DNA from: Nocardia camponoti
GTDB taxonomy: Bacteria > Actinomycetota > Actinomycetes > Mycobacteriales > Mycobacteriaceae
NCBI RefSeq assembly: GCF_014646135.1
Contig: NZ_BMMW01000002.1
Location: 1,054,001-1,118,000 of the forward strand
Direction: 5' to 3'
Length of the DNA stretch: 64,000 nucleotides
The notes under the pieces are model-generated. The model saw nothing but the letters and a program-made list of their open reading frames with translations. It did not search any database and had not been told where the DNA came from. The translations under genes were made by a program, and so were the position numbers. Positions 33,880 to 41,740 of this stretch are shown here, one piece after another; position 1 is the first letter of the stretch; each line of letters starts with the position of its first letter.

Positions 33880-36540
33880 GTGGATACGTGGCGCGAGCGC
33901 GGGGTGGTCGGCGGGTATTGCGCCCTGCTCACCGCGCTGATCGTCGGGCCACTCGCTGGCTCGGGGTACCTGCTCCTGCGTGACGCCGTCAGCACGCCAC
34001 GCTCGTACCTCACCGATTCGGCGCTCGGCCTCGGCGGTGCCGCCCCGCGCGCGGTGCCGCAAGACGCGTTGATCGCGCTCGTTAGCCCGGTCATCGACGG
34101 TGGCGTGCTGGTGAAGGCCATCCTGATCGTCGCGCTTTGGTCGGCCGGTTACGGCGCCGCGGTGCTCGCACGGCAACTTTTGGCAGCCCCGATCAGCATG
34201 CAGTTGGTCGCCGCGACGGTCGCCCTGTGGAACCCTTACGTCGCCGAACGGCTACTACAGGGCCACTGGAGCCTTTTCGCAGGTTACGCAGCCCTCCCCT
34301 GGACAGCCATCGCCGCAACCCACATCCGCCGCGCCCACCGCCCACCGCTCACCAACAAACGCGCACACGGCACCCCACTCGCGCGCGACGAGCACCGGCC
34401 GCGGCACCAGACCCCAACCCTGCCTGCAGACCTTGCCGCCACCCGCGCACAGGCGCAGCCCGACACCGCAACATCGCCGCCAACAAGCGGTCAACCCCCA
34501 CACGTAGCGGCACAACCCAACTCCACATCGTCGCCGGCAAACGGTCCCGCCGCACACATACAAGCGCACCCCAACTCCGGAACGACGCCCGCAAACGGTC
34601 CCGCCCGGCGCGCCCAGTCGCAGCCCGACTCCACAACATCGCCCGGAAACGGCCTCGCCCCACACGCGCAAGCGCAGCCCAACTCCGGAACGACGCCCGC
34701 AAACGGCCCCGCCCGGCGCGCACAGTCGCAGCCCGACTCCACAACATCGCCCGGAAACGGCCCCGCCCCACACGCGCAAGCACAACCCAATCCCACAACA
34801 CCGCCCGCAGACCGTCCCGCCCCACACGCACAAGTGCAGCCCAACGCCGCAACGTCGCCGCCAGCGAATGGTCACGTCAATGACGCAACCCGGGCAACTG
34901 CACCAACGCAGCCAGCGCCCGCAACGTCGCTGCCCGAACCCGGTCACGTCAACGACGCAACCAGGGCAGATGCCTCCACCAACGCGCAAGTCAATGCACG
35001 TCGCGGCGCACCAGCACTCAGGTCCATGCGCACCACGCGTCTAACCTCCGACTGGCGTGCGTGGGGCACCCTCACCGCATCCTTCGCCGCCGCCGGGCTC
35101 ACCCCAACCGGCTCGCTCCTCGCCGCGATCATCGGCCTCGCCCTCATCGGACGACGCGCAGCGCTCCCCGCAACCCTCATCTGGCTCGCAACCTGCGCCC
35201 CCTGGCTCACCGCGACAGCCCTCGGCGCAGGCGCCGGACCCTCAGACCCCGCAGGCGTCGCCGCCTTCGCCGCACGCGCCGAACCGTGGCTCGGGACGAT
35301 GGGCAGCCTCGCCGGACTCGGCGGCATCTGGAACGCCGAAGCCGTCCCGACGTCGCGCACAACCCCATTGGCGCTGGTCGCAACGCTGTTCCTGCTGACG
35401 ATGGTCGCCTTGGGCGTCCGCGCGGTCTGGCGACAAGGCCGCACCGGCAAGACCCTCATCACCATCGCCGAAGCCGCGATCCTCCTGCCCGCACTGGGCG
35501 CGACACCGTGGGGTTTGTCCGCAGGCGAATGGCTGGTGACCGAAATCCCCGGCGCAGGCCTCCTACGCGACACCCAGAAATACGTGGCCCTAGCCGTCCC
35601 CGCATACGCACTGTGCGCGGCGGCGGGCTGCCGAGCCGTCGCCACCTGGCTTACGAAGCTCCGCCGCCATCTGTCCGAGCCCGACCAGGCCCCGTACCTT
35701 CCGACAAGCGAACAACTTCCGCCCGGAACAGCTGCCGACCCCACCACTACCGCGTACCGCCCCACCCACAACCACCCGCTCGCAACCCGCACAACGGCGC
35801 ACGAATACAGGCCACCCAGCACGACACCGCAGAACGTCAGCTCACCCGCAGGCCCCGATTCGCGCACGATTCCAAAACCCCGCGATACGAGCGCGCTGGC
35901 TATCCCAACGCCGCACGTATTACGCACCGCCGCAGCACTTTTCATCGCGTTGCTGATCATCCCGCTAGCTGACCTAACCTGGGGCGTGAGCGGCGCGCTC
36001 AAACCCGTTCACTACCCAGCAAGTTGGGCGAACGTCGTCGCGCACATCGAGCCCGACACTGGCGACGTCGCGGTGATCCCCGGCGGCATGTTCCGCCGAT
36101 TCCCTTACGCGCCAACAGCTCCCGTGCTCGACCCAGCCCCACGCCTCCTCCCCCCCGACGTGCTGCAGACCGGCGAACTGAATGTCCGCAACAACACCGT
36201 AAGCGGCGAAGGTGGACGCGCGCGCACCGTCGAAAACCTCCTGCTCGCAGGCGCACCAGCCGCCAAGCTCGCCGACCAAGGCGTCGGCTGGATCCTTATC
36301 GAAAAGTCAACGCCGGGCCCGCGTGGAAAGTCCGAAACAACCTTGGCGACAGCACAATTGGCCTACGACGCTCCCGACCTAGCCCTGTACCGAATCGAAA
36401 ACCCACACCACTTCAACGCAACCCGCCAATCCCGCGCGGCAGCGTTAGCGGCACACGCCCTGTGGGCATCCCTGATGCTAATAGGCTTGCTAGCAACAGC
36501 ATTCGCACCACGAACGAGCAGGTCACAGCAGCTAACCTGA
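33880..36540 (+). CDS. large multi-pass membrane protein (Rv0226c-like position) with repeat insertion
   Basis: An 886-residue protein with a GTG start. Residues about 1-150 carry several helices (GVVGGYCALLTALIVGPLAG, ILIVALWSAGYGAAVLARQL, SLFAGYAALPWTAIAATHI). Residues about 155-385 are a hydrophilic Pro/Ala/Gln/Asn-rich insertion with near-perfect 108-bp repeats. Helices then continue to about 595. A second hydrophilic linker of about 90 residues is followed by an exported-looking domain and a final helix. The position between the DUF3068 gene and the glycosyltransferase matches Rv0226c (about 576 residues by recall), so about 300 residues look added. It could be a GT-C-type or other envelope-lipid membrane protein; the function is unknown. 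Confidence 0.75.
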   Translation: MDTWRERGVVGGYCALLTALIVGPLAGSGYLLLRDAVSTPRSYLTDSALGLGGAAPRAVPQDALIALVSPVIDGGVLVKAILIVALWSAGYGAAVLARQLLAAPISMQLVAATVALWNPYVAERLLQGHWSLFAGYAALPWTAIAATHIRRAHRPPLTNKRAHGTPLARDEHRPRHQTPTLPADLAATRAQAQPDTATSPPTSGQPPHVAAQPNSTSSPANGPAAHIQAHPNSGTTPANGPARRAQSQPDSTTSPGNGLAPHAQAQPNSGTTPANGPARRAQSQPDSTTSPGNGPAPHAQAQPNPTTPPADRPAPHAQVQPNAATSPPANGHVNDATRATAPTQPAPATSLPEPGHVNDATRADASTNAQVNARRGAPALRSMRTTRLTSDWRAWGTLTASFAAAGLTPTGSLLAAIIGLALIGRRAALPATLIWLATCAPWLTATALGAGAGPSDPAGVAAFAARAEPWLGTMGSLAGLGGIWNAEAVPTSRTTPLALVATLFLLTMVALGVRAVWRQGRTGKTLITIAEAAILLPALGATPWGLSAGEWLVTEIPGAGLLRDTQKYVALAVPAYALCAAAGCRAVATWLTKLRRHLSEPDQAPYLPTSEQLPPGTAADPTTTAYRPTHNHPLATRTTAHEYRPPSTTPQNVSSPAGPDSRTIPKPRDTSALAIPTPHVLRTAAALFIALLIIPLADLTWGVSGALKPVHYPASWANVVAHIEPDTGDVAVIPGGMFRRFPYAPTAPVLDPAPRLLPPDVLQTGELNVRNNTVSGEGGRARTVENLLLAGAPAAKLADQGVGWILIEKSTPGPRGKSETTLATAQLAYDAPDLALYRIENPHHFNATRQSRAAALAAHALWASLMLIGLLATAFAPRTSRSQQLT

Positions 36541-37318
36541 GCCGTCGAGCATGCGCCAACCATCCCGTACTAGGCGAGAGTGGGCCCCGCATAAGGACTT
36601 TCGTGCATGACGAGCGCGGCCCTGCCTCCCGCCGAACCCTGGGACCGTCCAACGGGTTATCGACGAGGCGGCAGCGAGCGACCTGAGCCTTGAGGCGAAC
36701 CCTGCCTCCGCACCGGCCCGAGCTGGACCCAACAAACGTCCAACGTGAAATTCCCCCGCCACACCCGACCATGTCCCGCACCCCACGCGGAACCAAACCG
36801 CCAACCATGGTCACGCGTCACGCACGCCAAAACTGAACTCAATTACAGCCAACACGACGACCCCTCATCGCGGCCCGATCAGCACACCCGCCCCGGGAAA
36901 CGGAGCCGCCAAGCAATCACGCACGCCGCGACCGCGTCAAACGCAAGCCGCCGACCCGCGAGCCACCGCCCTGCGTCGACGCAAACCGACCCACGCCACC
37001 GCCCACGCGACCTCGCCGTCACGCGACAGCGCCCCTGCTCTCCCGTGACCCGCACACAAATTGCCCCGCGCCGCCGCCTCCAACACCGCGCGCACCCCGC
37101 CCCGGTCAGCCCCCCCCCCCCCCGAAGACTCCCGCGCCCGCGCTTCTCCCTCGCCTGACGCAGGCCAACACGCGACAGCGCCCCCTACTCCCCCGCGTAA
37201 CCAACCCACTCACAAACTCCCCCGCGCCGCCGCCTCCAACACCGCGCGCACCCCCGCGCCCGTCTGACCGCGCCTTCTCCCCCATCACCTGACGCAGGCC
37301 AACACGCGACAGCGCCCC
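36541..37318. other. 778-bp intergenic region, right part made of gene-tail repeats
   Basis: 36541-37000 shows no supported gene, hairpin or clear repeat. 37009-37318 consists of two degenerate copies of the glycosyltransferase 3' end. The region lies between the convergent membrane-protein and glycosyltransferase genes. A run of 14 C residues lies at 37110-37123. Confidence 0.65.
37009..37318. repeat. degenerate tandem copies of the glycosyltransferase 3' end
   Basis: Two blocks (about 37046-37188 and 37189-37318) repeat the last about 130 bases of the gene at 37319-38470. They share CCGCCGCCTCCAACACCGCG, CGTAACCAACCCACTCACAA (second block) and the linker ACGCGACAGCGCCCC. On the minus strand they encode variants of the C-terminus RAVLEAAARGEFVSGLVTRG. 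The more distal copy is the more diverged. Confidence 0.8.
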
Positions 37319-38470
37319 CTACTCCCCCCGCGTAACCAACCCACTCACAAATTCCCCCCGCGCCGCCGCCTCCAACACCGCGCGCACCCCCGCCCCCGTC
37401 TGCTCCCACGAAAACTCCCCAGCCCGCGCCCGCGCCTTCTCCCCCATCACCTGACGCGCCTCAACATCAGCCAACAACTCGCCGATGGCCGCGCCCAAGC
37501 CCGACACGTCGGCGACCAACGTCCCCGTGACCCCGTCAACGATCGAATCGGTAAGTCCTCGCGAGCTGCGGTAGCCGACGGTCGGCACGCCGTGCTGGGC
37601 CGCCTCGATCACCGCGAGCCCCCACCCTTCCTTGCGCGACGGCATCACATGCACCCACGCCTGACTCAAAATCTCGTGTTTACGCACCTCGTCGACGTGC
37701 CCGTGGAAGGTGACCGCGTCGTCAATGCCAAGTTCAGCCGCGCATTCGCGCAGGTTGGGTGCCCACCATCCGTCGCCGATGACGTCGAGGTGGACGTCGG
37801 GAAAGTCGGCGCGCAGCCCCGCGACCGCGACCAGCGCGTCTTCGATCTGCTTATGCGGCACCAACCGCGACAGCACCGCGACGCGCGGCGCCGAAGCCGG
37901 ACGGTCGACGATCCCCGCTGGCACCGGCTCGGCCCCGTTGCGGACCACCGCGACGCGCTCACCCCCAACCCCAAGCGCGCCGAGCTCCTCGGCTGACGGC
38001 AGCGACACCGTCAAATACTGGTTGCCACGATGCACCCGTGGCGACAACCGCGACTCGATCCACCACCCGATCCGCCCAACGAGCCGCCCCGCGACCGGCC
38101 ACTGCTCCCGATGTCCGTGATGCACCAAAACCACCGACGGCACCCCGGTGACGCCAGCGAAGAACGGGATCCCGTTTTGGGTGTCGATCACGACGTCGGG
38201 ACGAATCCCACGCAACGGCCCAACACCCATCCGACCAGCGAAAATGGCCGCGAGCGCCCGCGGATACACCGTGAATCGCCCGCCCGCGCGACTGATCTGG
38301 ATCCCGTCGACAAACTCGCTGCGCGCCGCCCCCGGATACCGCGCGGTCCGCAACGTAACTTTGACCCCGCTAGCGGCCAGTTGCGCGCCAACTTGCTCCA
38401 GGTATCGCTCGCTTCCGCCGCCCTGCGGATGGCCAGTATCGCGCCAGCACAGCAGCAGGACTTCACGCAC
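37319..38470 (-). CDS. glycosyltransferase family 4 (Rv0225-like)
   Basis: A 383-residue GT-B glycosyltransferase, close to the 384 I recall for Rv0225. The N-terminal nucleotide-fold start is VREVLLLCWRDTGHPQGGGS and the hinge is SRLVPHKQIEDALVAVA. The GT4 E-x7-E region is PSRKEGWGLAVIEAAQHGVP. It should transfer a sugar from a nucleotide donor to an envelope-lipid acceptor. The GTG at 38470 is chosen because family similarity begins exactly there; the frame stays open 30 codons further. Its 3' end is echoed by tandem copies downstream. Confidence 0.87.
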   Translation of the reverse strand: MREVLLLCWRDTGHPQGGGSERYLEQVGAQLAASGVKVTLRTARYPGAARSEFVDGIQISRAGGRFTVYPRALAAIFAGRMGVGPLRGIRPDVVIDTQNGIPFFAGVTGVPSVVLVHHGHREQWPVAGRLVGRIGWWIESRLSPRVHRGNQYLTVSLPSAEELGALGVGGERVAVVRNGAEPVPAGIVDRPASAPRVAVLSRLVPHKQIEDALVAVAGLRADFPDVHLDVIGDGWWAPNLRECAAELGIDDAVTFHGHVDEVRKHEILSQAWVHVMPSRKEGWGLAVIEAAQHGVPTVGYRSSRGLTDSIVDGVTGTLVADVSGLGAAIGELLADVEARQVMGEKARARAGEFSWEQTGAGVRAVLEAAARGEFVSGLVTRGE

Positions 38471-38599
38471 GATATTGCTCACATTCGGGTCGGGTGCGGA
38501 TGAGACGTAAGACACCACCCTAGCCGGTGACCTCCCGCGACCAGCACAAACCATAGCCAACAGCGCCGCGACCGGGCGTTGAACCTAAACTCGCTGCCT

Positions 38600-39412
38600 G
38601 TGCCGACCGCGACCCTGACCCGACTCGTGCGGCCGCCAGCAAAGCGGCCCGCCTTCGCCGATCGCGCGACCCTGCGTCGCTCGCTTCGCCTGTTGACGAG
38701 CTTCCGGTTCGAACAATCCGACCCCGCCCTCTTCTATGGCGGCATCGCGACCGACACCGCTGAACTCATCAGCGACTTCTACCGCGACGTGACCGGCGAC
38801 GACCTGAACGCGATAACCGTGCTCGACGTTGGCGGCGGCCCAGGCTATTTCGCCGACCAGTTCGCGACCCTCGGCGCACGCTATTTCTCCGTGGAACCCG
38901 ATCCTTCGGAAATGCACGCCGCCGGCCTGCATGTACCCGGCTCGGTACGCGGCTCAGGAATGTCACTTCCGTTCCGCGACAATGCTTTTGACGTGTGCCT
39001 ATCGTCGAACGTCGCTGAGCACATCCCGCACCCGTGGGTAATGGCCGACGAAATGCTGCGCGTGACGAAACCCGGTGGCCTGATGGTGTTTTCCTACACC
39101 GTCTGGCACGGCCCCTTCGGCGGCCACGAAACCGGCCTTTGGCATTACCTCGGTGGCGAATTCGCCGCCCGACGTTATGCGCGTAAGCAGGGTCGTGAAC
39201 CGAAGAACAGATTTGGCCGCTCGCTTTTCGCAGTACGTGCCGCCGACGGAATCGCGTGGGCACGAACAACTTCCGCTGACGTGCACACCATTTTCCCTCG
39301 CTACCACCCGCGTTGGGCCTGGTGGCTTGTTCGCGTGCCGCTGGTTCGTGAGCTACTGGTGAGCAACCTGGTTATCGTCGCGCGCAAACCCGAAGTTAGG
39401 CAAGCCAGCTGA
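38600..39412 (+). CDS. SAM-dependent methyltransferase (Rv0224c-like)
   Basis: A 270-residue class I methyltransferase. Motif I is VLDVGGGPGYFADQF, the acidic strand-2 residue is in FSVEPDPSEMHAAG, and SSNVAEHIPHPWVMADEMLR with VTKPGGLMVFSYT are the post-I and III regions. The order glycosyltransferase/methyltransferase/aldehyde dehydrogenase corresponds to Rv0225/Rv0224c/Rv0223c. The substrate is probably a cell-envelope glycolipid. A GTG at 38600 or a TTG at 38579 can start the frame; neither has a good ribosome binding site, so leaderless translation is possible. It is divergent from the glycosyltransferase. Confidence 0.85.
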   Translation: MPTATLTRLVRPPAKRPAFADRATLRRSLRLLTSFRFEQSDPALFYGGIATDTAELISDFYRDVTGDDLNAITVLDVGGGPGYFADQFATLGARYFSVEPDPSEMHAAGLHVPGSVRGSGMSLPFRDNAFDVCLSSNVAEHIPHPWVMADEMLRVTKPGGLMVFSYTVWHGPFGGHETGLWHYLGGEFAARRYARKQGREPKNRFGRSLFAVRAADGIAWARTTSADVHTIFPRYHPRWAWWLVRVPLVRELLVSNLVIVARKPEVRQAS

Positions 39413-39683
39413 GCCTGCGCCGCACCGGTTCCACATACTCCGGCCACGGCGACTCTTGGATCGCGAGGCCTACCGTTTCCAAAGTCGTCAATCCGACCTG
39501 ATCCGCTAGCGCGCCAACTATTGCCACCGCCTCAGCTGCCTGAATAGCGGCCGTAGCCTGTTCGATTGTCAGCGTGCGACCGGGGAGGAAGGACACAACC
39601 CAGCCTCCGCTGCCCACACTTTTCGCTTGATGGTCGGTCTGATCGCTAGTCATCAACGATCGGTCGATCACTTGCACAGCCAT
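39396..39683 (-). CDS. small hypothetical protein
   Basis: A 95-residue protein beginning MAVQVIDRSLMTSDQTDHQA. A conserved-looking core follows (GGWVVSFLPGRTLTIEQATA, then AIQAAEAVAIVGALADQVGL) and it ends PVRRRLSWLA. The ATG at 39681-39683 has GGGGAG upstream. It has no signal, membrane segment or recognised family. It overlaps the methyltransferase end by 17 bp, tail to tail. The helical core could be a small dimeric adaptor; this cannot be tested from sequence alone. Confidence 0.65.
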   Translation of the reverse strand: MAVQVIDRSLMTSDQTDHQAKSVGSGGWVVSFLPGRTLTIEQATAAIQAAEAVAIVGALADQVGLTTLETVGLAIQESPWPEYVEPVRRRLSWLA

Positions 39684-39847
39684 GAGTTGGTCTCCCCAAT
39701 TCGCTGTAAAGGTTTGGTGAATCGAGCGAGCTGATCAGTAGCTAAAGCATCCCCTTTTCATCACAAGAACGCAATAGTGCGTTTGTCTGAAAAGCGAACC
39801 GGCAGGTCGGAATTGAGTCGGCGACGGGCACGCAGCCGGCCCCGAAC

Positions 39848-39891
39848 TAGAACATGTTGCAGACAACCAAGCAACAAAACTGTAACGTGTT
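39848..39891. promoter_or_regulatory. two KstR-like boxes upstream of the aldehyde dehydrogenase gene
   Basis: TAGAACATGTTGCA (39848-39861) and AACGTGTT (39884-39891) fit the AACnnGTT core of the KstR operator (flanked TAG...CTA). The second box nearly touches the ATG at 39895. From recall, the M. tuberculosis homologue Rv0223c is in the KstR cholesterol regulon. No kstR gene is in the window. Confidence 0.55.
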
Positions 39892-39894
39892 CTC

Positions 39895-41340
39895 ATGCAC
39901 TATGACAGTCTTTTCATCGGCGGCAAGTGGACGACCCCTGCCGGTAGCGACCGTATTCAGGTGGTTTCACCCGCCACTGAACAGACCGTCGGCAGCGTGC
40001 CAGCGGTAACGAATGCCGATGTCGACGCTGCGGTCGCCGCGGCACGCGAAGCGTTCGACAGCGGACCGTGGGCATCGACCGACCCGCTAGAACGAGCAGA
40101 GGTGCTCACGAAGGTCGCACGATTGATTGAGCAGCGTTCGCCCGAATTGCTCGCCGCACTCACCGCGGAAATGGGCGCGCCCGCGTTAGCCGCCTTGACG
40201 CTCAACCAAATTCCCGCTGTCGCGGCCCTTGACGCGACCGCCGCATTAGCGAAAACGTTCCCGTGGAACGAGACTCGAGTAGGCCCATTTGGAACTTCCC
40301 GCGTCTCAAGGGAACCGCGCGGAGTAGTCGCCGCGATTACCGCGTGGAACGTTCCGCTTTTCCTCGCCGCGAACAAACTCGCCCCCGCGTTGCTTGCCGG
40401 ATGTAGTGTCGTGCTCAAGCCGTCCCCACTCACCCCACTCACCGCCAACCTGCTTGCCGAGCTGTTCACCGAAGCCGGTCTGCCCGCCGGTGTTCTCTCG
40501 GTGTTGCCCGCCGAAGCCGAAGCTAGCGAATACCTGGCAGCCCACCCCGACGTCGACAAGGTCACCTTCACCGGCAGCACCGCTGTCGGTCGCAAGCTCG
40601 GCGCCATCGCGGGCGAAGGCCTCAAAACCGTTTCGCTCGAACTCGGCGGCAAGTCGGCCGCGATCGTGCTGCCCGATGCCGACCTCGCCGCGACCATTCC
40701 CGTCCTCGCATTCTCGGCGCTGATGAACACTGGTCAGGGCTGCGTCGCGCAAACCCGCATCCTCGCCCCGCGCGAACGCTACGACGAGATCGTCGACGCG
40801 CTCGTCGCGCATGTGTCGACCATGAAGGTTGGCGACCCGACCGATCCGGCAACCCAACTCGGCCCGCTGATCAGCGAAAAGCAGCGCGACCGCGTCGAGA
40901 GCTACATCGCGAAGGGCGTTGAGGAAGGCGCGCGCATCGTCTTCGGTGGCGGTCGCCCTGCCGATATCGACAAGGGCTGGTTCATCGAACCGACGATCTT
41001 CGCCGACGTCGACAACGCCCACACCATCGCCCAGGAAGAGATCTTCGGCCCGGTCATCGCGGTGATTCCGTACGACACCGAAGACGAAGCCGTCGCGATC
41101 GCCAACGATTCCGACTACGGCCTCGCGGGCTCGGTCTGGACCACCGACATCGATCGCGGCCTCGCCATCGCGGCCAAGGTTCGCACCGGCACGTACGCGA
41201 TCAACTGGTATGCCTTCGACCCGAATTCGCCCTTCGGCGGCTACAAAAACTCCGGCATCGGACGCGAAAATGGGCCAGAGGGCCTTGATTCGTTCTGCGA
41301 GCAAAAGGCGGTACTGATGCCGATGGGCTGGACCGACTAG
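39895..41340 (+). CDS. aldehyde dehydrogenase (Rv0223c-like)
   Basis: A 481-residue NAD(P)-dependent aldehyde dehydrogenase. The N-terminus is HYDSLFIGGKWTTPAGSDRI, the cofactor site is VTFTGSTAVGRKLG, the general base is in SLELGGKSAAIVL and the nucleophile cysteine is in NTGQGCVAQTRIL. The EEIFGPVIAVIPYD and NSPFGGYKNSGIGRENG motifs are intact. It oxidises an aldehyde to a carboxylic acid; the KstR-like boxes suggest a role in sterol or related lipid breakdown. The ATG at 39895 matches the family start. Confidence 0.92.
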   Translation: MHYDSLFIGGKWTTPAGSDRIQVVSPATEQTVGSVPAVTNADVDAAVAAAREAFDSGPWASTDPLERAEVLTKVARLIEQRSPELLAALTAEMGAPALAALTLNQIPAVAALDATAALAKTFPWNETRVGPFGTSRVSREPRGVVAAITAWNVPLFLAANKLAPALLAGCSVVLKPSPLTPLTANLLAELFTEAGLPAGVLSVLPAEAEASEYLAAHPDVDKVTFTGSTAVGRKLGAIAGEGLKTVSLELGGKSAAIVLPDADLAATIPVLAFSALMNTGQGCVAQTRILAPRERYDEIVDALVAHVSTMKVGDPTDPATQLGPLISEKQRDRVESYIAKGVEEGARIVFGGGRPADIDKGWFIEPTIFADVDNAHTIAQEEIFGPVIAVIPYDTEDEAVAIANDSDYGLAGSVWTTDIDRGLAIAAKVRTGTYAINWYAFDPNSPFGGYKNSGIGRENGPEGLDSFCEQKAVLMPMGWTD

Positions 41341-41346
41341 CCCGAG

Positions 41347-41526
41347 CTAGGTTTGCGGCATCTGCACCCGCAACACCGGCTGACCAGCTACTTGACCGCG
41401 CGGCGGCAGGTCGACAACATCGACCTGCCAGCCCGGCGGTAGCGCGCGCTGTAGCCGTCCGGCGACGCGATGCAGGGGCGTGCTTGAGCTTGACTCCGGT
41501 TCAGGACGAATCACCAGATCGGTCAT
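41347..41526 (-). CDS. 59-residue small hypothetical protein
   Basis: A short ORF beginning MTDLVIRPEPESSSSTPLHR and ending VLRVQMPQT. The ATG at 41524-41526 has GAGAGGTGG about 10 bases upstream. Codon usage is GC3-rich as in real genes (RVAGRLQRALPPGWQVDVVD). There is no membrane segment or signal. I do not recognise the family. It lies 6 bases from the stop of the aldehyde dehydrogenase gene, tail to tail, on the same strand as pckG. Confidence 0.55.
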   Translation of the reverse strand: MTDLVIRPEPESSSSTPLHRVAGRLQRALPPGWQVDVVDLPPRGQVAGQPVLRVQMPQT

Positions 41527-41691
41527 GTGCGGCTAACCACCTCTCAGCGAGCAGCGGACCGAAGGTCGCGTCTCTCGCACGGGATTGGGGTTGGTGCAAC
41601 GTGCCTGTAGCTGAGAGAAATATAAGTGACGCGAACAGTCGCGTGTGCGTGCCTCGCTGTTTCGGCCTGATCAAGCCCCATAAACGCAAAA

Positions 41692-41720
41692 GTCGCCCGT
41701 ACCAACAAGGTACGGGCGGC
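41692..41720. terminator. terminator of pckG
   Basis: A 12-bp stem (GTCGCCCGTACC with GGTACGGGCGGC, one T-G pair) around AACAA, flanked by AAAA on the left and TTTTT on the right. It is 20 bases after the pckG stop and can work in both directions. Confidence 0.88.
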
Positions 41721-41740
41721 TTTTTACGTAAAGACGGCGC

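Noticed and set aside
31974..33983. A 669-codon plus-strand frame across the flippase gene and the repeat region
   Set aside because: It is Arg/Pro/His-rich, crosses unrelated repeats and is antisense to a protein with clear membrane-family features.
37105..37130. Poly-C run as a phase-variable promoter
   Set aside because: The 14-C tract (37110-37123) lies inside decayed repeat DNA between convergent genes, so it has no obvious promoter or frame to switch.
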